From an uncultured Alphaproteobacteria bacterium (lineage in GTDB: Bacteria > Pseudomonadota > Alphaproteobacteria > TMED127), in the NCBI GenBank assembly GCA_902567145.1, contig CACFLM010000027.1, forward strand, positions 1 to 12,505: a stretch of DNA of 12,505 nt, given 5' to 3'. Positions 1-7,310 of this stretch are shown here, piece by piece (the stretch's first letter is position 1; every line of letters begins with the position of its first letter). Both the position numbers and the translations under genes were made by a program. The notes under the pieces were generated by a model. That model had not been told where the DNA came from and made no database searches. It worked only from the letters and a program-made list of their open reading frames with translations.

Positions 1-1085
1 AGAGAGCCAGCTCCAGAACCCCTTCCAGGACCAACTGGTATTTTATTGTTCTTAGCCCAATTAATAAAATCTGAAACAATTAAAAAATAACTCGAATAGC
101 CCATTTTAATTATTGTATTCAATTCATATTCAAGCCGTTTAAAATATTTTTTTTTAGTTTTAGAACATTCTTGATTAACTAATCTTTTTCTCAGCCCATC
201 TTCTGAAAAATTTTTAAGTAAAGTATTTTCATCTTCTCCATTTGATTTAATCTTTGGCAAAACGGCTGTTTTTTCTTTCAAATAAAATGAACATTTTTTT
301 GCTAAAATAACTGTATTTTCTATAGCTTGAGGTATGTCATTAAAGATCTCTTTCATTTCATTAACAGTTTTAAGATAAAATTCATCATTGCTTTTTAATC
401 TATCCTCACTATCAATATATTTTTGCTGAGCAATACTTAGTAAAGCATCATGAGTTTTATAGAAGTTTTTATTTAAAAAAAAGTTCTCGTTAGTAGCTAC
501 TAATGGAATATCCAACTTAATAGATTTATTAATTAAATAACTCTCTAAATCTAGAAAGGGAGAATTTTTAAACCGTTGAACTTCAATAAAGAAATCATCT
601 TTAAAATTATCTAAAAAAAAATTAATTAAGCCATCTGATAATTTCTGACTTTCATGGAAGTTCTTGGTTAATATTCCAAAAAAACCTCCAGCAAGACAAA
701 TCAAACCGTGCTTAAACTTTTGTAGATCATCAAAACTTATATAAGGGTTATTAATTTCTGAATTAGATAAGTAGGCTTTAGATATTAACTTAACAAGATT
801 TTTATACCCATATTCATTTTTACAGATCAATAAGACATTACCATCTTGATAAACATCATCTCTAATTAATACATTGACACCAATTATTGGCTGAATCCCA
901 GATTTCGAACATTCTATACAGAACTCAAGACATCCAAATAAATTATTATAATCGCCTATAGCTGCTGCCGGAATTGATTCATCTTTACAGAAGTCAACAA
1001 GCTCATTTATTCTTAAAGCTCCTCTAGATAAAGAGTATTGAGAGTAATTTCTCAAGTGAACAAACTTAGCTTTTTTTGTAGTCAA
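1..1085 (-). CDS. dnaE: DNA polymerase III alpha subunit, partial (3' end beyond left edge)
   Basis: This is the catalytic subunit of the replicative polymerase. The frame is open from 1085 to the left edge and gives 361 residues. These cover the N-terminal PHP domain (about 8-280) and the beginning of the polymerase core, ending in PVGPGRGSGAGS, the conserved palm-entry motif. The catalytic aspartates lie off the window. Family features are FVHLR at 8-12, GDYNNLFG at 44-51, LISKAYL, THDALLSIAQ and DIPQAIENT. The presumed start is TTG at 1085, giving an N-terminus MTTKKAKFVHLR that matches the usual offset. It overlaps lolD by 20 bases and is preceded by AAGGTGG. An in-frame TAA lies three bases further upstream, and no ATG or GTG is available before the conserved region. 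The usual PHP histidine is replaced by Tyr14. Identification is secure; the start is inferred. Confidence 0.95.
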   Translation of the reverse strand, partial: MTTKKAKFVHLRNYSQYSLSRGALRINELVDFCKDESIPAAAIGDYNNLFGCLEFCIECSKSGIQPIIGVNVLIRDDVYQDGNVLLICKNEYGYKNLVKLISKAYLSNSEINNPYISFDDLQKFKHGLICLAGGFFGILTKNFHESQKLSDGLINFFLDNFKDDFFIEVQRFKNSPFLDLESYLINKSIKLDIPLVATNENFFLNKNFYKTHDALLSIAQQKYIDSEDRLKSNDEFYLKTVNEMKEIFNDIPQAIENTVILAKKCSFYLKEKTAVLPKIKSNGEDENTLLKNFSEDGLRKRLVNQECSKTKKKYFKRLEYELNTIIKMGYSSYFLIVSDFINWAKNNKIPVGPGRGSGAGS

Positions 1086-1743
1086 TTAAACTTCCACCTT
1101 TCATCAGAAAATTCTTATCTAATTTTTTAATTAAATTAAGGTTATGAGTAGCAAATATTGTAATTATCTTTTTTTCTCTTGCCAATTTATTTATGAAACT
1201 AAAAACTATTTCGGTATTCTTATCATCAAGACTACCTGTAGGTTCATCTGCTAACAAAATCGAAGGATCTTTAATTAAAGCTCTCGCAATTGCAACTCTT
1301 TGTTGCTCACCCCCAGACAATAAACCTGGTTTGAATTTTTTTCTATCAATAATTCCTAATAATTTTAAATAATCATTAGCCTTAGAAATTGATTTACTAA
1401 AGGAATATCCTTCCATAATCAATGGTAAAGCAATATTCTCTTCAACTGAAAAATCTTCTAAAAGTTGATTGTTTTGGAAAATAAATCCTATATTTTTTTT
1501 TCTAAAATTCACTTTCTCTTCAGCTTTTAAGTAGTTACAGTCAATTCCTGATATTTCAACATTCCCAGAAGTTGGATTCTCCAACAGTGCTATAATATTT
1601 AGAAGAGTGCTTTTTCCCGAACCAGATGGACCAATTATCCCAATTGTTTCTCTGTTATTAGTTACTAGTCTTAAATTATTCAAAACGGTTACAACCACTT
1701 GTCCTTGGTTATATTTTTTTACTATATTTTCAAGTTTTATCAA
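1066..1743 (-). CDS. lolD: Lipoprotein-releasing ABC transporter ATP-binding protein LolD
   Basis: This is the cytoplasmic ATPase that drives LolC/E-mediated lipoprotein release. It has 225 aa, normal for LolD. Walker A GPSGSGKST is at 38-46, the Q-loop with Gln90 is in FIFQNNQLL, the ABC signature LSGGEQQR is at 142-149, Walker B LLADEP ends with Glu167, the D-loop SLD is at 171-173, and the switch histidine is in FATHNLN near residue 199. The start is TTG at 1743-1741, one base after the lolC TAA, with a short GGGA upstream. The next in-frame codons begin IKLENIVKKY, the expected first strand, and no ATG lies closer. Its last codons overlap the presumed dnaE start by 20 bases. The partner is the permease encoded immediately upstream in the transcript. 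Confidence 0.95.
   Translation of the reverse strand: MIKLENIVKKYNQGQVVVTVLNNLRLVTNNRETIGIIGPSGSGKSTLLNIIALLENPTSGNVEISGIDCNYLKAEEKVNFRKKNIGFIFQNNQLLEDFSVEENIALPLIMEGYSFSKSISKANDYLKLLGIIDRKKFKPGLLSGGEQQRVAIARALIKDPSILLADEPTGSLDDKNTEIVFSFINKLAREKKIITIFATHNLNLIKKLDKNFLMKGGSLIDYKKS
1091..1100 (-). promoter_or_regulatory. Shine-Dalgarno-like GGTGGAAG deciding the dnaE TTG start
   Basis: AAGGTGG at 1100-1094, within the 3' end of lolD, lies eight bases before TTG at 1085-1083. It resembles AAGGAGG with one mismatch. It supports the non-ATG start of dnaE, for which no ATG or GTG exists after the in-frame TAA just upstream. Confidence 0.55.
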
Positions 1744-1744
1744 T

Positions 1745-2992
1745 TTAATCCCATTTAATTAAATTTATAGGCTCAACTCTTGTTGACTTTATAGACGGAT
1801 AAATAGTTGCAAGAAAAGATAAAAATAATGAAATCATTGAAATTTTCAAAATTTGTGAGCTATTTATTATTATTGGTAAATTTGAGAAAAAATAGATTTC
1901 CTCTGAAAATAAATCTGAACCAGATAACAATTCTAGAAAGTTTTTTATTTCATTTATGTTCATACAAAACAATAGTCCCAAAACAACACCAATTACAGTT
2001 CCTAAAAAACCAATCAAGAAACCATTTATCATGAAGATCTTTAGCAATTGAAAATTCGAAACACCTAAAACGCGTAATACACCAATGTCCTTCTTTTTAG
2101 TTGAAACCAAGATCATTAATGATGAGATAAGATTAAATGCTGCAACTATAATTATTAACAATAGAATTAAAAACATAACATTTCTTTCAATTTCAATTGC
2201 GTTAAATAGTGAGGGATTTAATTCCCTCCAATCAATCACCCTTAAATATTTTGGAATAATTTGTTTAATTTGTAATTTTACTGAATTAAGATTATCAAAA
2301 TCATTAACAATAATTTCATAATGATTAATTTTACTATTATTATTAAGAAATTTTTGAAGTGTTGTTATTGGCATAAATATTAGAGAGGTATCATATTCGT
2401 ACATTCCAATATCAAAGAAACCTATAACTTTGAAATTAGCTGATCTAGGCAAATTACCAAAAAATGTTTCATAACTTTTAGAAGATAAAATATTTAAATA
2501 ATCACCTTCAGTTAATCCTAATTTTCTTTTCAGCTTTTCACCAACAAGAATTCCTTCATTGTTTCTAAACTTATTAATAGTTTTCTCGGACAAGTTCTCA
2601 GTAAAAATATCTCTTTCTTCAAAAAATTTTGCAGGAACACCCTTTAGTAAAACTCCTTTTGAATATTTTTTAAAATTCATTAGACCTTGACTAAGAACAA
2701 CTTCATGAATAATCAGATCTTTATTTTTTTTAATTAGAGTTTTAGAAAGTTCTTCATTTTTTTTTAAGTCATTATTAAAATTTGATTGTATTTTTAGATG
2801 ACCGTTTATACCCAAGATTTTTGAAGTCAATTCTTCTCGAAAACCATTCATTACAGACATGACAATAATTAATGTTGCCACACCTAATGAGATACCCAAA
2901 AAAGAGAAAAGAGTTATAAGCGAAAAAAACTTTTCTTTAGTTTTAGGAAAAAGATATTTTAATGAAACCCAAATTTCAAAGAAAGAAATCAT
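1745..2992 (-). CDS. lolC: Lipoprotein-releasing ABC transporter permease (LolC/LolE family)
   Basis: This is the inner-membrane permease of the LolCDE-type system, which extracts outer-membrane-directed lipoproteins and passes them to LolA. The 415 aa match the family. The topology is MacB/FtsX-like: one membrane helix near residues 23-48 with the MNGFREEL segment after it, a large periplasmic domain from about 50 to 265, then three helices near 272-297, 316-345 and 377-400. The cytoplasmic coupling segment KKKDIGVLRVLGVS follows the second helix, and the gene ends with RVEPINLIKWD, typical of LolC/E. Only one permease gene is next to lolD, as is usual in alphaproteobacteria, so it may act as a homodimer (LolDF type). 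The ATG begins immediately after the proS TAA and has an AGG ten bases upstream. MacB is excluded, because no ATPase domain is fused and the neighbour is LolD. Confidence 0.93.
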   Translation of the reverse strand: MISFFEIWVSLKYLFPKTKEKFFSLITLFSFLGISLGVATLIIVMSVMNGFREELTSKILGINGHLKIQSNFNNDLKKNEELSKTLIKKNKDLIIHEVVLSQGLMNFKKYSKGVLLKGVPAKFFEERDIFTENLSEKTINKFRNNEGILVGEKLKRKLGLTEGDYLNILSSKSYETFFGNLPRSANFKVIGFFDIGMYEYDTSLIFMPITTLQKFLNNNSKINHYEIIVNDFDNLNSVKLQIKQIIPKYLRVIDWRELNPSLFNAIEIERNVMFLILLLIIIVAAFNLISSLMILVSTKKKDIGVLRVLGVSNFQLLKIFMINGFLIGFLGTVIGVVLGLLFCMNINEIKNFLELLSGSDLFSEEIYFFSNLPIIINSSQILKISMISLFLSFLATIYPSIKSTRVEPINLIKWD

Positions 2993-4279
2993 TTATTCTT
3001 TACCTATTTCTTTAATTAAAAAACTTAATATATTTTCACTTTCGATATTAATTTCTTTTTTTTTAACTCTATGTACAAAACTTACTTTACGATTTTTTTT
3101 AAATGTATTACCACAAACTATTTGGATTGGAACCCCAATTAAGTCTGCATCAGAAAACTTTTTACCAGCTCTTTCAGATCGGTCGTCAAAAATAACATCA
3201 ATTCTATTTTTGGTTAATTGATCATATAACTTTTCGCAAAATTCTAAGCACTCTATATCGTCATAAAGAAGATTTATAAGGTGAATAGAGAAAGGAGAAA
3301 GATTTTGTGGCCATATTATTCCTTTACTATCATTTGAATATTCTATTACAGCAGCAGGGATTCTTGATACACCTATTCCATATGAACCCATATATGGTTT
3401 AAATTTCCCTTTTTCTGAATCAACTTCAAACCCAAAAGAATCTGAATACTTTCTTCCAAAAAGGAAGATATGACCTAATTCAATACTTCTAAAGGAATTA
3501 AAGTCTTTTTTTTCATTTATTTGTTTAAAATAATCATCCGTGTATGATTCTAAATTAAGCAACTCATTTAGTGATAATTTTTCATATTTTCTTTTCAAAA
3601 TATCATTTCTTATAAAAATTTCTGATTCTCCCGAATCTACAATCAAATGAAACTCATGTGATAGATTCCCTCCTATCTCTCCAGTTGGAGCTCTTACAGG
3701 TACAACTGGGATATTGAGATCTTTAAATATTCTTAAATATAGGTTAAAAAATTCATGATATGTATTTTCTCCGCTGCTTTCATCTATATCAAAACTATAT
3801 GCATCTTTCATTATGAATTCTCTTGCTCTCATAACACCAAATCTTGGTCTAATTTCATCTCTAAACTTTGATTGTATATGATAAAATTTTCTTGGAAGAT
3901 TTTTATAACTTTTAATATATTGTTTACCAATCGCTGTAATCATTTCTTCATTAGTTGGACCATAAAGTAGGTCCTTATTATTACGGTCAGTAATTCTAAG
4001 CATTTCTTTTCCGTAAGAATCATATCTTTCGCTAGTTTTCCAAATTTCTGAACTTTGTATTGTAGGCATCAAAATTTGATTAACTTGATTATTATCGTGG
4101 AATAGCTCAATTTTATTAATAATTTTCTTTAAAACTCTAAAACCTAAGGGCAACCAACTATAAATTCCTGAGGTTTCTTGTCTTATCATACCTGACCTAA
4201 TCATTAAATCATGTGAACGCATTTTAACGTCGCTAGGCGATTCTTTAAGTGTTGGAATAAAAAAATTAGAAAATTTCAT
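2993..4279 (-). CDS. proS: Prolyl-tRNA synthetase, short form without editing (INS) domain
   Basis: This enzyme charges tRNA-Pro with proline. It is a class II synthetase of 428 aa, matching the short alphaproteobacterial form rather than the roughly 570-aa E. coli form. Motif 1 spans about residues 30-50 with Pro44. TNEE is at 109-112. Motif 2 starts at FRDE (139-142) with Arg140 and runs to the FIMKDAYSF stretch, and motif 3 is GIGVSR at 301-306. The anticodon-binding domain occupies about 330-428 and contains FDDRSERAGKKFSDADLIG. Between motifs 2 and 3 only about 140 residues are present, so the editing insertion domain is absent. In this class a free ProXp-ala protein is known to clear Ala-tRNA-Pro, and none is visible here. 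The ATG lies inside the DUF1467 gene without a Shine-Dalgarno match. The TAA is directly followed by the lolC ATG. Confidence 0.96.
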   Translation of the reverse strand: MKFSNFFIPTLKESPSDVKMRSHDLMIRSGMIRQETSGIYSWLPLGFRVLKKIINKIELFHDNNQVNQILMPTIQSSEIWKTSERYDSYGKEMLRITDRNNKDLLYGPTNEEMITAIGKQYIKSYKNLPRKFYHIQSKFRDEIRPRFGVMRAREFIMKDAYSFDIDESSGENTYHEFFNLYLRIFKDLNIPVVPVRAPTGEIGGNLSHEFHLIVDSGESEIFIRNDILKRKYEKLSLNELLNLESYTDDYFKQINEKKDFNSFRSIELGHIFLFGRKYSDSFGFEVDSEKGKFKPYMGSYGIGVSRIPAAVIEYSNDSKGIIWPQNLSPFSIHLINLLYDDIECLEFCEKLYDQLTKNRIDVIFDDRSERAGKKFSDADLIGVPIQIVCGNTFKKNRKVSFVHRVKKKEINIESENILSFLIKEIGKE

Positions 4280-4484
4280 TTTTAATCATAGAAAATAGTA
4301 TGGATAAGAAGAATGAGATTATTGTGGTTAAATAGATTTTTTTTTTTAACATAGGGTCTTTCGGTGCACCAGGGTCATTTCCCTTGATTGCATTATCATC
4401 TCTTTGCACACCAAATGGGAGAACAATAAATAAAACTAGCCACCAAACAATAACAAATATTACAATTATCTCTAGACCGAACAA
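4266..4484 (-). CDS. DUF1467 family small membrane protein
   Basis: This is a 72-aa protein of unknown function, characteristic of alphaproteobacteria and usually found between mce and proS, as here. It has two predicted membrane helices, about residues 4-24 (rich in Ile, Val and Trp) and 50-68. They are joined by a polar loop starting FGVQRDD and containing GAPKDP and a Lys triplet, which would lie on the cytoplasmic side by the positive-inside rule. The FGV-(R/Q) motif followed by a Pro/Gly-rich loop is the family signature. The start is TTG at 4484, two bases after the mce stop, with a strong AGGAG. An A11 run (4337-4347) codes the Lys triplet between the helices and could be prone to slippage. 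The 3' end overlaps the proS start by 14 bases. The role is unknown; conserved linkage alone does not establish one. Confidence 0.85.
   Translation of the reverse strand: MFGLEIIVIFVIVWWLVLFIVLPFGVQRDDNAIKGNDPGAPKDPMLKKKIYLTTIISFFLSILFSMIKNEIF
4337..4347 (-). repeat. A11 homopolymer inside the DUF1467 gene
   Basis: Eleven consecutive A on the coding strand code the Lys triplet at residues 47-49, in the loop between the two membrane helices. The frame is intact. Slippage here would remove the second helix or change it. Confidence 0.7.
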
Positions 4485-4486
4485 AT

Positions 4487-4891
4487 CTACTCCTGTTCAA
4501 GTTCTATTAATGTACCATAGAAATCTTTTGGATGTAGAAAGATTACTGGTTTATCATGAGCACCTTTTTTAGGCTTATCATCACCTAATATTCTAATCCC
4601 ATTTAACTTCATTTTCTTACATGCTGCATCTAAATCTTTTACTTCAATACATATATGATGTATAGCTCCATTATTATTCTTCTCTAAAAAATTTTTGATA
4701 GGCGAATTTTTTCCATAAGGGTGCATTAATTCAATCTTAGTATTCTCTAATTCAACAAACACAACACTTACACCATGTTCTTGGTAGTCAGATATCTCAG
4801 AGACATTTGCTCCAAGAACATCTCTATATCTTTTTGATGCTTCATCTAGATTAGGCACTACAATTGCCACATGATTAAATTTAGTTATCAT
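4487..4891 (-). CDS. mce: Methylmalonyl-CoA epimerase
   Basis: This enzyme interconverts (2S)- and (2R)-methylmalonyl-CoA, linking propionyl-CoA carboxylase to methylmalonyl-CoA mutase in propionate and odd-chain or branched-chain catabolism. It belongs to the vicinal-oxygen-chelate (VOC/glyoxalase) family, and its 134 aa are the normal size. Two VOC repeats are visible. The expected metal ligands are His7 (FNHVAIVV), Glu54 (IELMHP), His79 (IHHICIEV) and Glu130 (TLIELEQ). FLHPKDFYGTLIELE at the C-terminus is typical of this enzyme. The carboxylase partner would need the biotin ligase encoded upstream, but no mutase is in view. The ATG has no Shine-Dalgarno sequence and sits just after a -10-like TATAAT. 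The gene ends in GAGTAG, whose GGAG serves as ribosome site for the next gene. Related glyoxalases are a less likely alternative, given the neighbourhood and motif set. Confidence 0.93.
   Translation of the reverse strand: MITKFNHVAIVVPNLDEASKRYRDVLGANVSEISDYQEHGVSVVFVELENTKIELMHPYGKNSPIKNFLEKNNNGAIHHICIEVKDLDAACKKMKLNGIRILGDDKPKKGAHDKPVIFLHPKDFYGTLIELEQE
4490..4494 (-). promoter_or_regulatory. Shine-Dalgarno AGGAG deciding the TTG start of the DUF1467 gene
   Basis: AGGAG in the last codons of mce lies five bases before TTG at 4484-4482. It is the best Shine-Dalgarno match in the window. No other start codon is available between the upstream in-frame TGA and this TTG, so it supports the unusual start. 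Confidence 0.7.
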
Positions 4892-4897
4892 TTTATC

Positions 4898-4925
4898 ATT
4901 ATAATCTAAATCCTAACAATCTCAA
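4898..4925 (-). promoter_or_regulatory. Candidate sigma70-type promoter for mce and downstream genes
   Basis: Reading the minus strand, TTGAGA (4925-4920, five of six matches to TTGACA) is followed after 16 bases by TATAAT (4903-4898, perfect -10). The -35 box lies in the last rnj codons and the -10 box in the gap between rnj and mce. This is the longest intergenic gap in the window (14 bases). A start seven bases after the -10 box would fall on the A of the mce ATG, giving a leaderless transcript. That fits the absence of any ribosome-binding site before mce. A+T-rich DNA makes chance TATAAT common, so the spacing, the -35 match and the placement carry the argument. Confidence 0.5.
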
Positions 4926-6555
4926 CAATGGTTAATGGTTTTAGTCCTATTGTTATTTTTAAATAACTTCTAATTTTAATTTTAAGTTCATTAGATAAAA
5001 CTTCATCATCAATACTTTTTGCTGATAACTCTTTGATTGTATTTGACAAAACTTTTTTTAATTCAAGCTTATTTGATTCATCTAGTAGAATAGATTTACT
5101 AAAAACAACTGGTTCGGCTAACAATTCGTTATCTAGATTCATTATTATATTTATAAATAATTCTCCCTCACTTGAAATAATATTCAGATCCTTTAAGAGT
5201 TTATCATCAATAGAAATTATCTTATTTCCTTTTAATACAGTTTTTCCAGAGTGAACTTTAGTTATAATTTCTTGTTTTAAATTTTTATTTAACTTAACCA
5301 CATCACCATTTTCTGCAAGAATTTGATTTTTAACACCGCATTCTTTAGAGAATCTAATATGTTCTTTCAAGTGCCTATATTCTCCATGTACTGGAATCAA
5401 CAACTCGGGAGAAACCCACTCGTACATTTTCTTTAATTCTTTTTTTGATGGGTGACCAGAAACATGTACTTTTGCATTGGAATCGTCTAATAGAGTACAC
5501 CCAATCTTTGAGACTATTGACTTAATTAAATTTATTTTTTTCTCATTCCCAGGAATTTCTCTTGATGAAAAAATTACTGTATCATTTTGGTGTAATTTTA
5601 TAGATCTGTGTCTGCCACTGACCAATCTATTTAAAGCAGCTCTCTTTTCACCTTGACTCCCAGTACATATAATAACTAAATCATTATCAGAAATTATCTC
5701 GGCCTCTTTTTCTGTTATTATATTATTAAATTCTAATAAAAAATTATTTTCTTTAGCAGACTCATAAATTTTCTGCAATGACCTACCTAAAAGCAAACAG
5801 CACTTATTTGATTCTTCTGAAACTTTTAAAATTGTCTCAACTCTTGCTACATTAGATGCAAAGCAAGTGATTATAATTTTTCCATTTTTTTTATTGGAAA
5901 AAATTTTTTTAAGATTTGATCTAACCTCATTTTCACTTCCTGAAGGATCTGAATCAAAAACATTTGTTGAGTCGCAAATCATCACATCAACACCTTCACT
6001 GACAAAATTCTTTAACTTTATCGGACTTACTGCTTCACCAATTAATGGATGTGGATCAAGTTTCCAGTCACCAGAATGAAAGATATTTCCATTAGAGGTT
6101 TTTATCATCAATGCATTTGATTCAGGTATAGAGTGAGTCATTGAAAAAATCTGAATTTTAAAATGTTCTATATTAAGTTCCTTACCATACTCCATCAAGT
6201 TGATCTGGCAGTCATTTATTCCAACAGATTCAAGTTTCCTCTTTAAAACTGAAGCAGTAAAGGATGTGGTATATATTGGAACATTTCTAAGTTTTTCAAA
6301 TAAATATGGAACAGCTCCAATATGATCCTCATGTGCATGTGTTAATATCAGCGCAGAAAAATTGTCAATTTTCTCTAATATAAACTCTATATTAGGCATT
6401 ATCAATTCATATGCATTAGAGTCATTATCATTAAATGTAACCCCTAAATCCACCATTATCCATTTACTTCTAAAATGGTATAAAGTGCAGTTCATTCCAA
6501 TCTCTCCTGAACCACCTAGAGGTAAATATAATAAATCATCTTGGGAATAAATCAT
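4906..6555 (-). CDS. rnj: Ribonuclease J
   Basis: This is a metallo-beta-lactamase/beta-CASP ribonuclease with 5'-3' exonuclease and endonuclease activity. It takes part in mRNA decay and rRNA maturation in the cytoplasm. It has 549 aa, normal for the family. The N-terminal lactamase motif GGSGEIGMN is at 14-22, and Asp36 lies in VDLG. The zinc motif HAHEDH at 73-78 gives His73, His75, Asp77 and His78. Further ligands are His141 (SMTHSIPES) and Asp163 (HSGDWKLD). The beta-CASP insert follows, with ICDSTN and ITCFASNVAR, and then HVSGHPS and PVHGEYRHL carrying the last histidines. The C-terminal roughly 100 residues form the usual oligomerisation domain. The ATG overlaps the coaX TGA as ATGA and has no Shine-Dalgarno match upstream, suggesting coupled translation. 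The last codons also hold a candidate promoter for the downstream genes. The identification is secure. Confidence 0.96.
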   Translation of the reverse strand: MIYSQDDLLYLPLGGSGEIGMNCTLYHFRSKWIMVDLGVTFNDNDSNAYELIMPNIEFILEKIDNFSALILTHAHEDHIGAVPYLFEKLRNVPIYTTSFTASVLKRKLESVGINDCQINLMEYGKELNIEHFKIQIFSMTHSIPESNALMIKTSNGNIFHSGDWKLDPHPLIGEAVSPIKLKNFVSEGVDVMICDSTNVFDSDPSGSENEVRSNLKKIFSNKKNGKIIITCFASNVARVETILKVSEESNKCCLLLGRSLQKIYESAKENNFLLEFNNIITEKEAEIISDNDLVIICTGSQGEKRAALNRLVSGRHRSIKLHQNDTVIFSSREIPGNEKKINLIKSIVSKIGCTLLDDSNAKVHVSGHPSKKELKKMYEWVSPELLIPVHGEYRHLKEHIRFSKECGVKNQILAENGDVVKLNKNLKQEIITKVHSGKTVLKGNKIISIDDKLLKDLNIISSEGELFINIIMNLDNELLAEPVVFSKSILLDESNKLELKKVLSNTIKELSAKSIDDEVLSNELKIKIRSYLKITIGLKPLTIVEIVRI

Positions 6556-7310
6556 GATAATAATTTTAAATAGTGATTAATTAGATAATTTAAACCTCTC
6601 GAATTAAAAAACTCATCTAATTTAATTACATTTGAAAAATGTCCTTTAAAATATTTTGCATTACCGCCAGTTAAAATTATTTCAAATTTACATTTTTTTT
6701 CTATCTCAATTCTTTCAACCAAACCTTTAATCATAGATATATAGCCCCAAAAAAAACCTGATTGAATTGCTTCTTTTGTACTCCTCCCAACTATTGATTT
6801 AGTTTTTTTAAAATTAACTAATGGCAGTTTTGCAGTACCCTCTTGAAGGGACTTAAGGGATAAATCTATTCCTGGAGTTATCACACCTCCGTCATAAATT
6901 CCATTTTTATCTAGCACATCAATTGTCGTAGCAGTGCCAAAATCAATTATCATTTTAGAATTACCATATAAATACTTTGCATAAATTATATTAATCAATC
7001 TATCATCACCAATTGTCTTTCTATTTCTAAGGTTCATTTCTAACTTAACTATTTTTAACAAACCTCTGGCCAAAAAATAATTTATGTTTAGTGATTTAAA
7101 TATATCAATAAAAAAATTTGTTATGTTAGGCACAACAGATGAAATTATAACACTTATTTTTTTTTCTTTTAAAAATAGTTTTTTAATTAAAGTAATATTT
7201 TTTTTGTTTTTTAAATTAGAAACATTAATATTTAATTTTTTAATAATTATATTTTTCTTAAACAGACAAATCATTACATTTGTATTACCAATATCGATAG
7301 TTAAATTCAT
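6552..7310 (-). CDS. coaX: Type III pantothenate kinase
   Basis: This enzyme phosphorylates pantothenate, the first committed step of coenzyme A synthesis. Type III enzymes belong to the acetate/sugar kinase/Hsp70 ASKHA fold and are not feedback-inhibited by CoA. The protein has 252 aa, the usual length. Visible motifs are the phosphate-1 loop IDIGNTN at 5-11 with Asp6, GDDRLIN at 101-107, the second Asp motif IIDFGTATTID at 121-131 with Asp123, GGVITPG with ensuing LQEGTAKLP (substrate-binding region), and TGGNA near residue 215. The ATG overlaps the birA stop by one base (TAATG). A GGAG lies ten bases upstream, inside birA. The stop TGA overlaps the rnj ATG by four bases (ATGA). The birA-coaX pair next to nuoN is the usual alphaproteobacterial arrangement. 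The sequence between the motifs is rich in Lys, Ile and Asn. Confidence 0.95.
   Translation of the reverse strand: MNLTIDIGNTNVMICLFKKNIIIKKLNINVSNLKNKKNITLIKKLFLKEKKISVIISSVVPNITNFFIDIFKSLNINYFLARGLLKIVKLEMNLRNRKTIGDDRLINIIYAKYLYGNSKMIIDFGTATTIDVLDKNGIYDGGVITPGIDLSLKSLQEGTAKLPLVNFKKTKSIVGRSTKEAIQSGFFWGYISMIKGLVERIEIEKKCKFEIILTGGNAKYFKGHFSNVIKLDEFFNSRGLNYLINHYLKLLS

Noticed and set aside
2859..3221. 120-codon plus-strand open frame, and shorter plus-strand frames near 1807, 2085, 4384, 5033, 5867, 6362, 7084 and 9667
   Set aside because: All lie antisense to well-identified genes, show no recognisable domain, and have the composition expected of reverse-strand shadows in A+T-rich DNA.
4487..4891. 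Glyoxalase I or another VOC-family enzyme
   Set aside because: The metal-ligand pattern, the C-terminal FYGTLIELE and the conserved position before the DUF1467 gene and proS fit methylmalonyl-CoA epimerase better.
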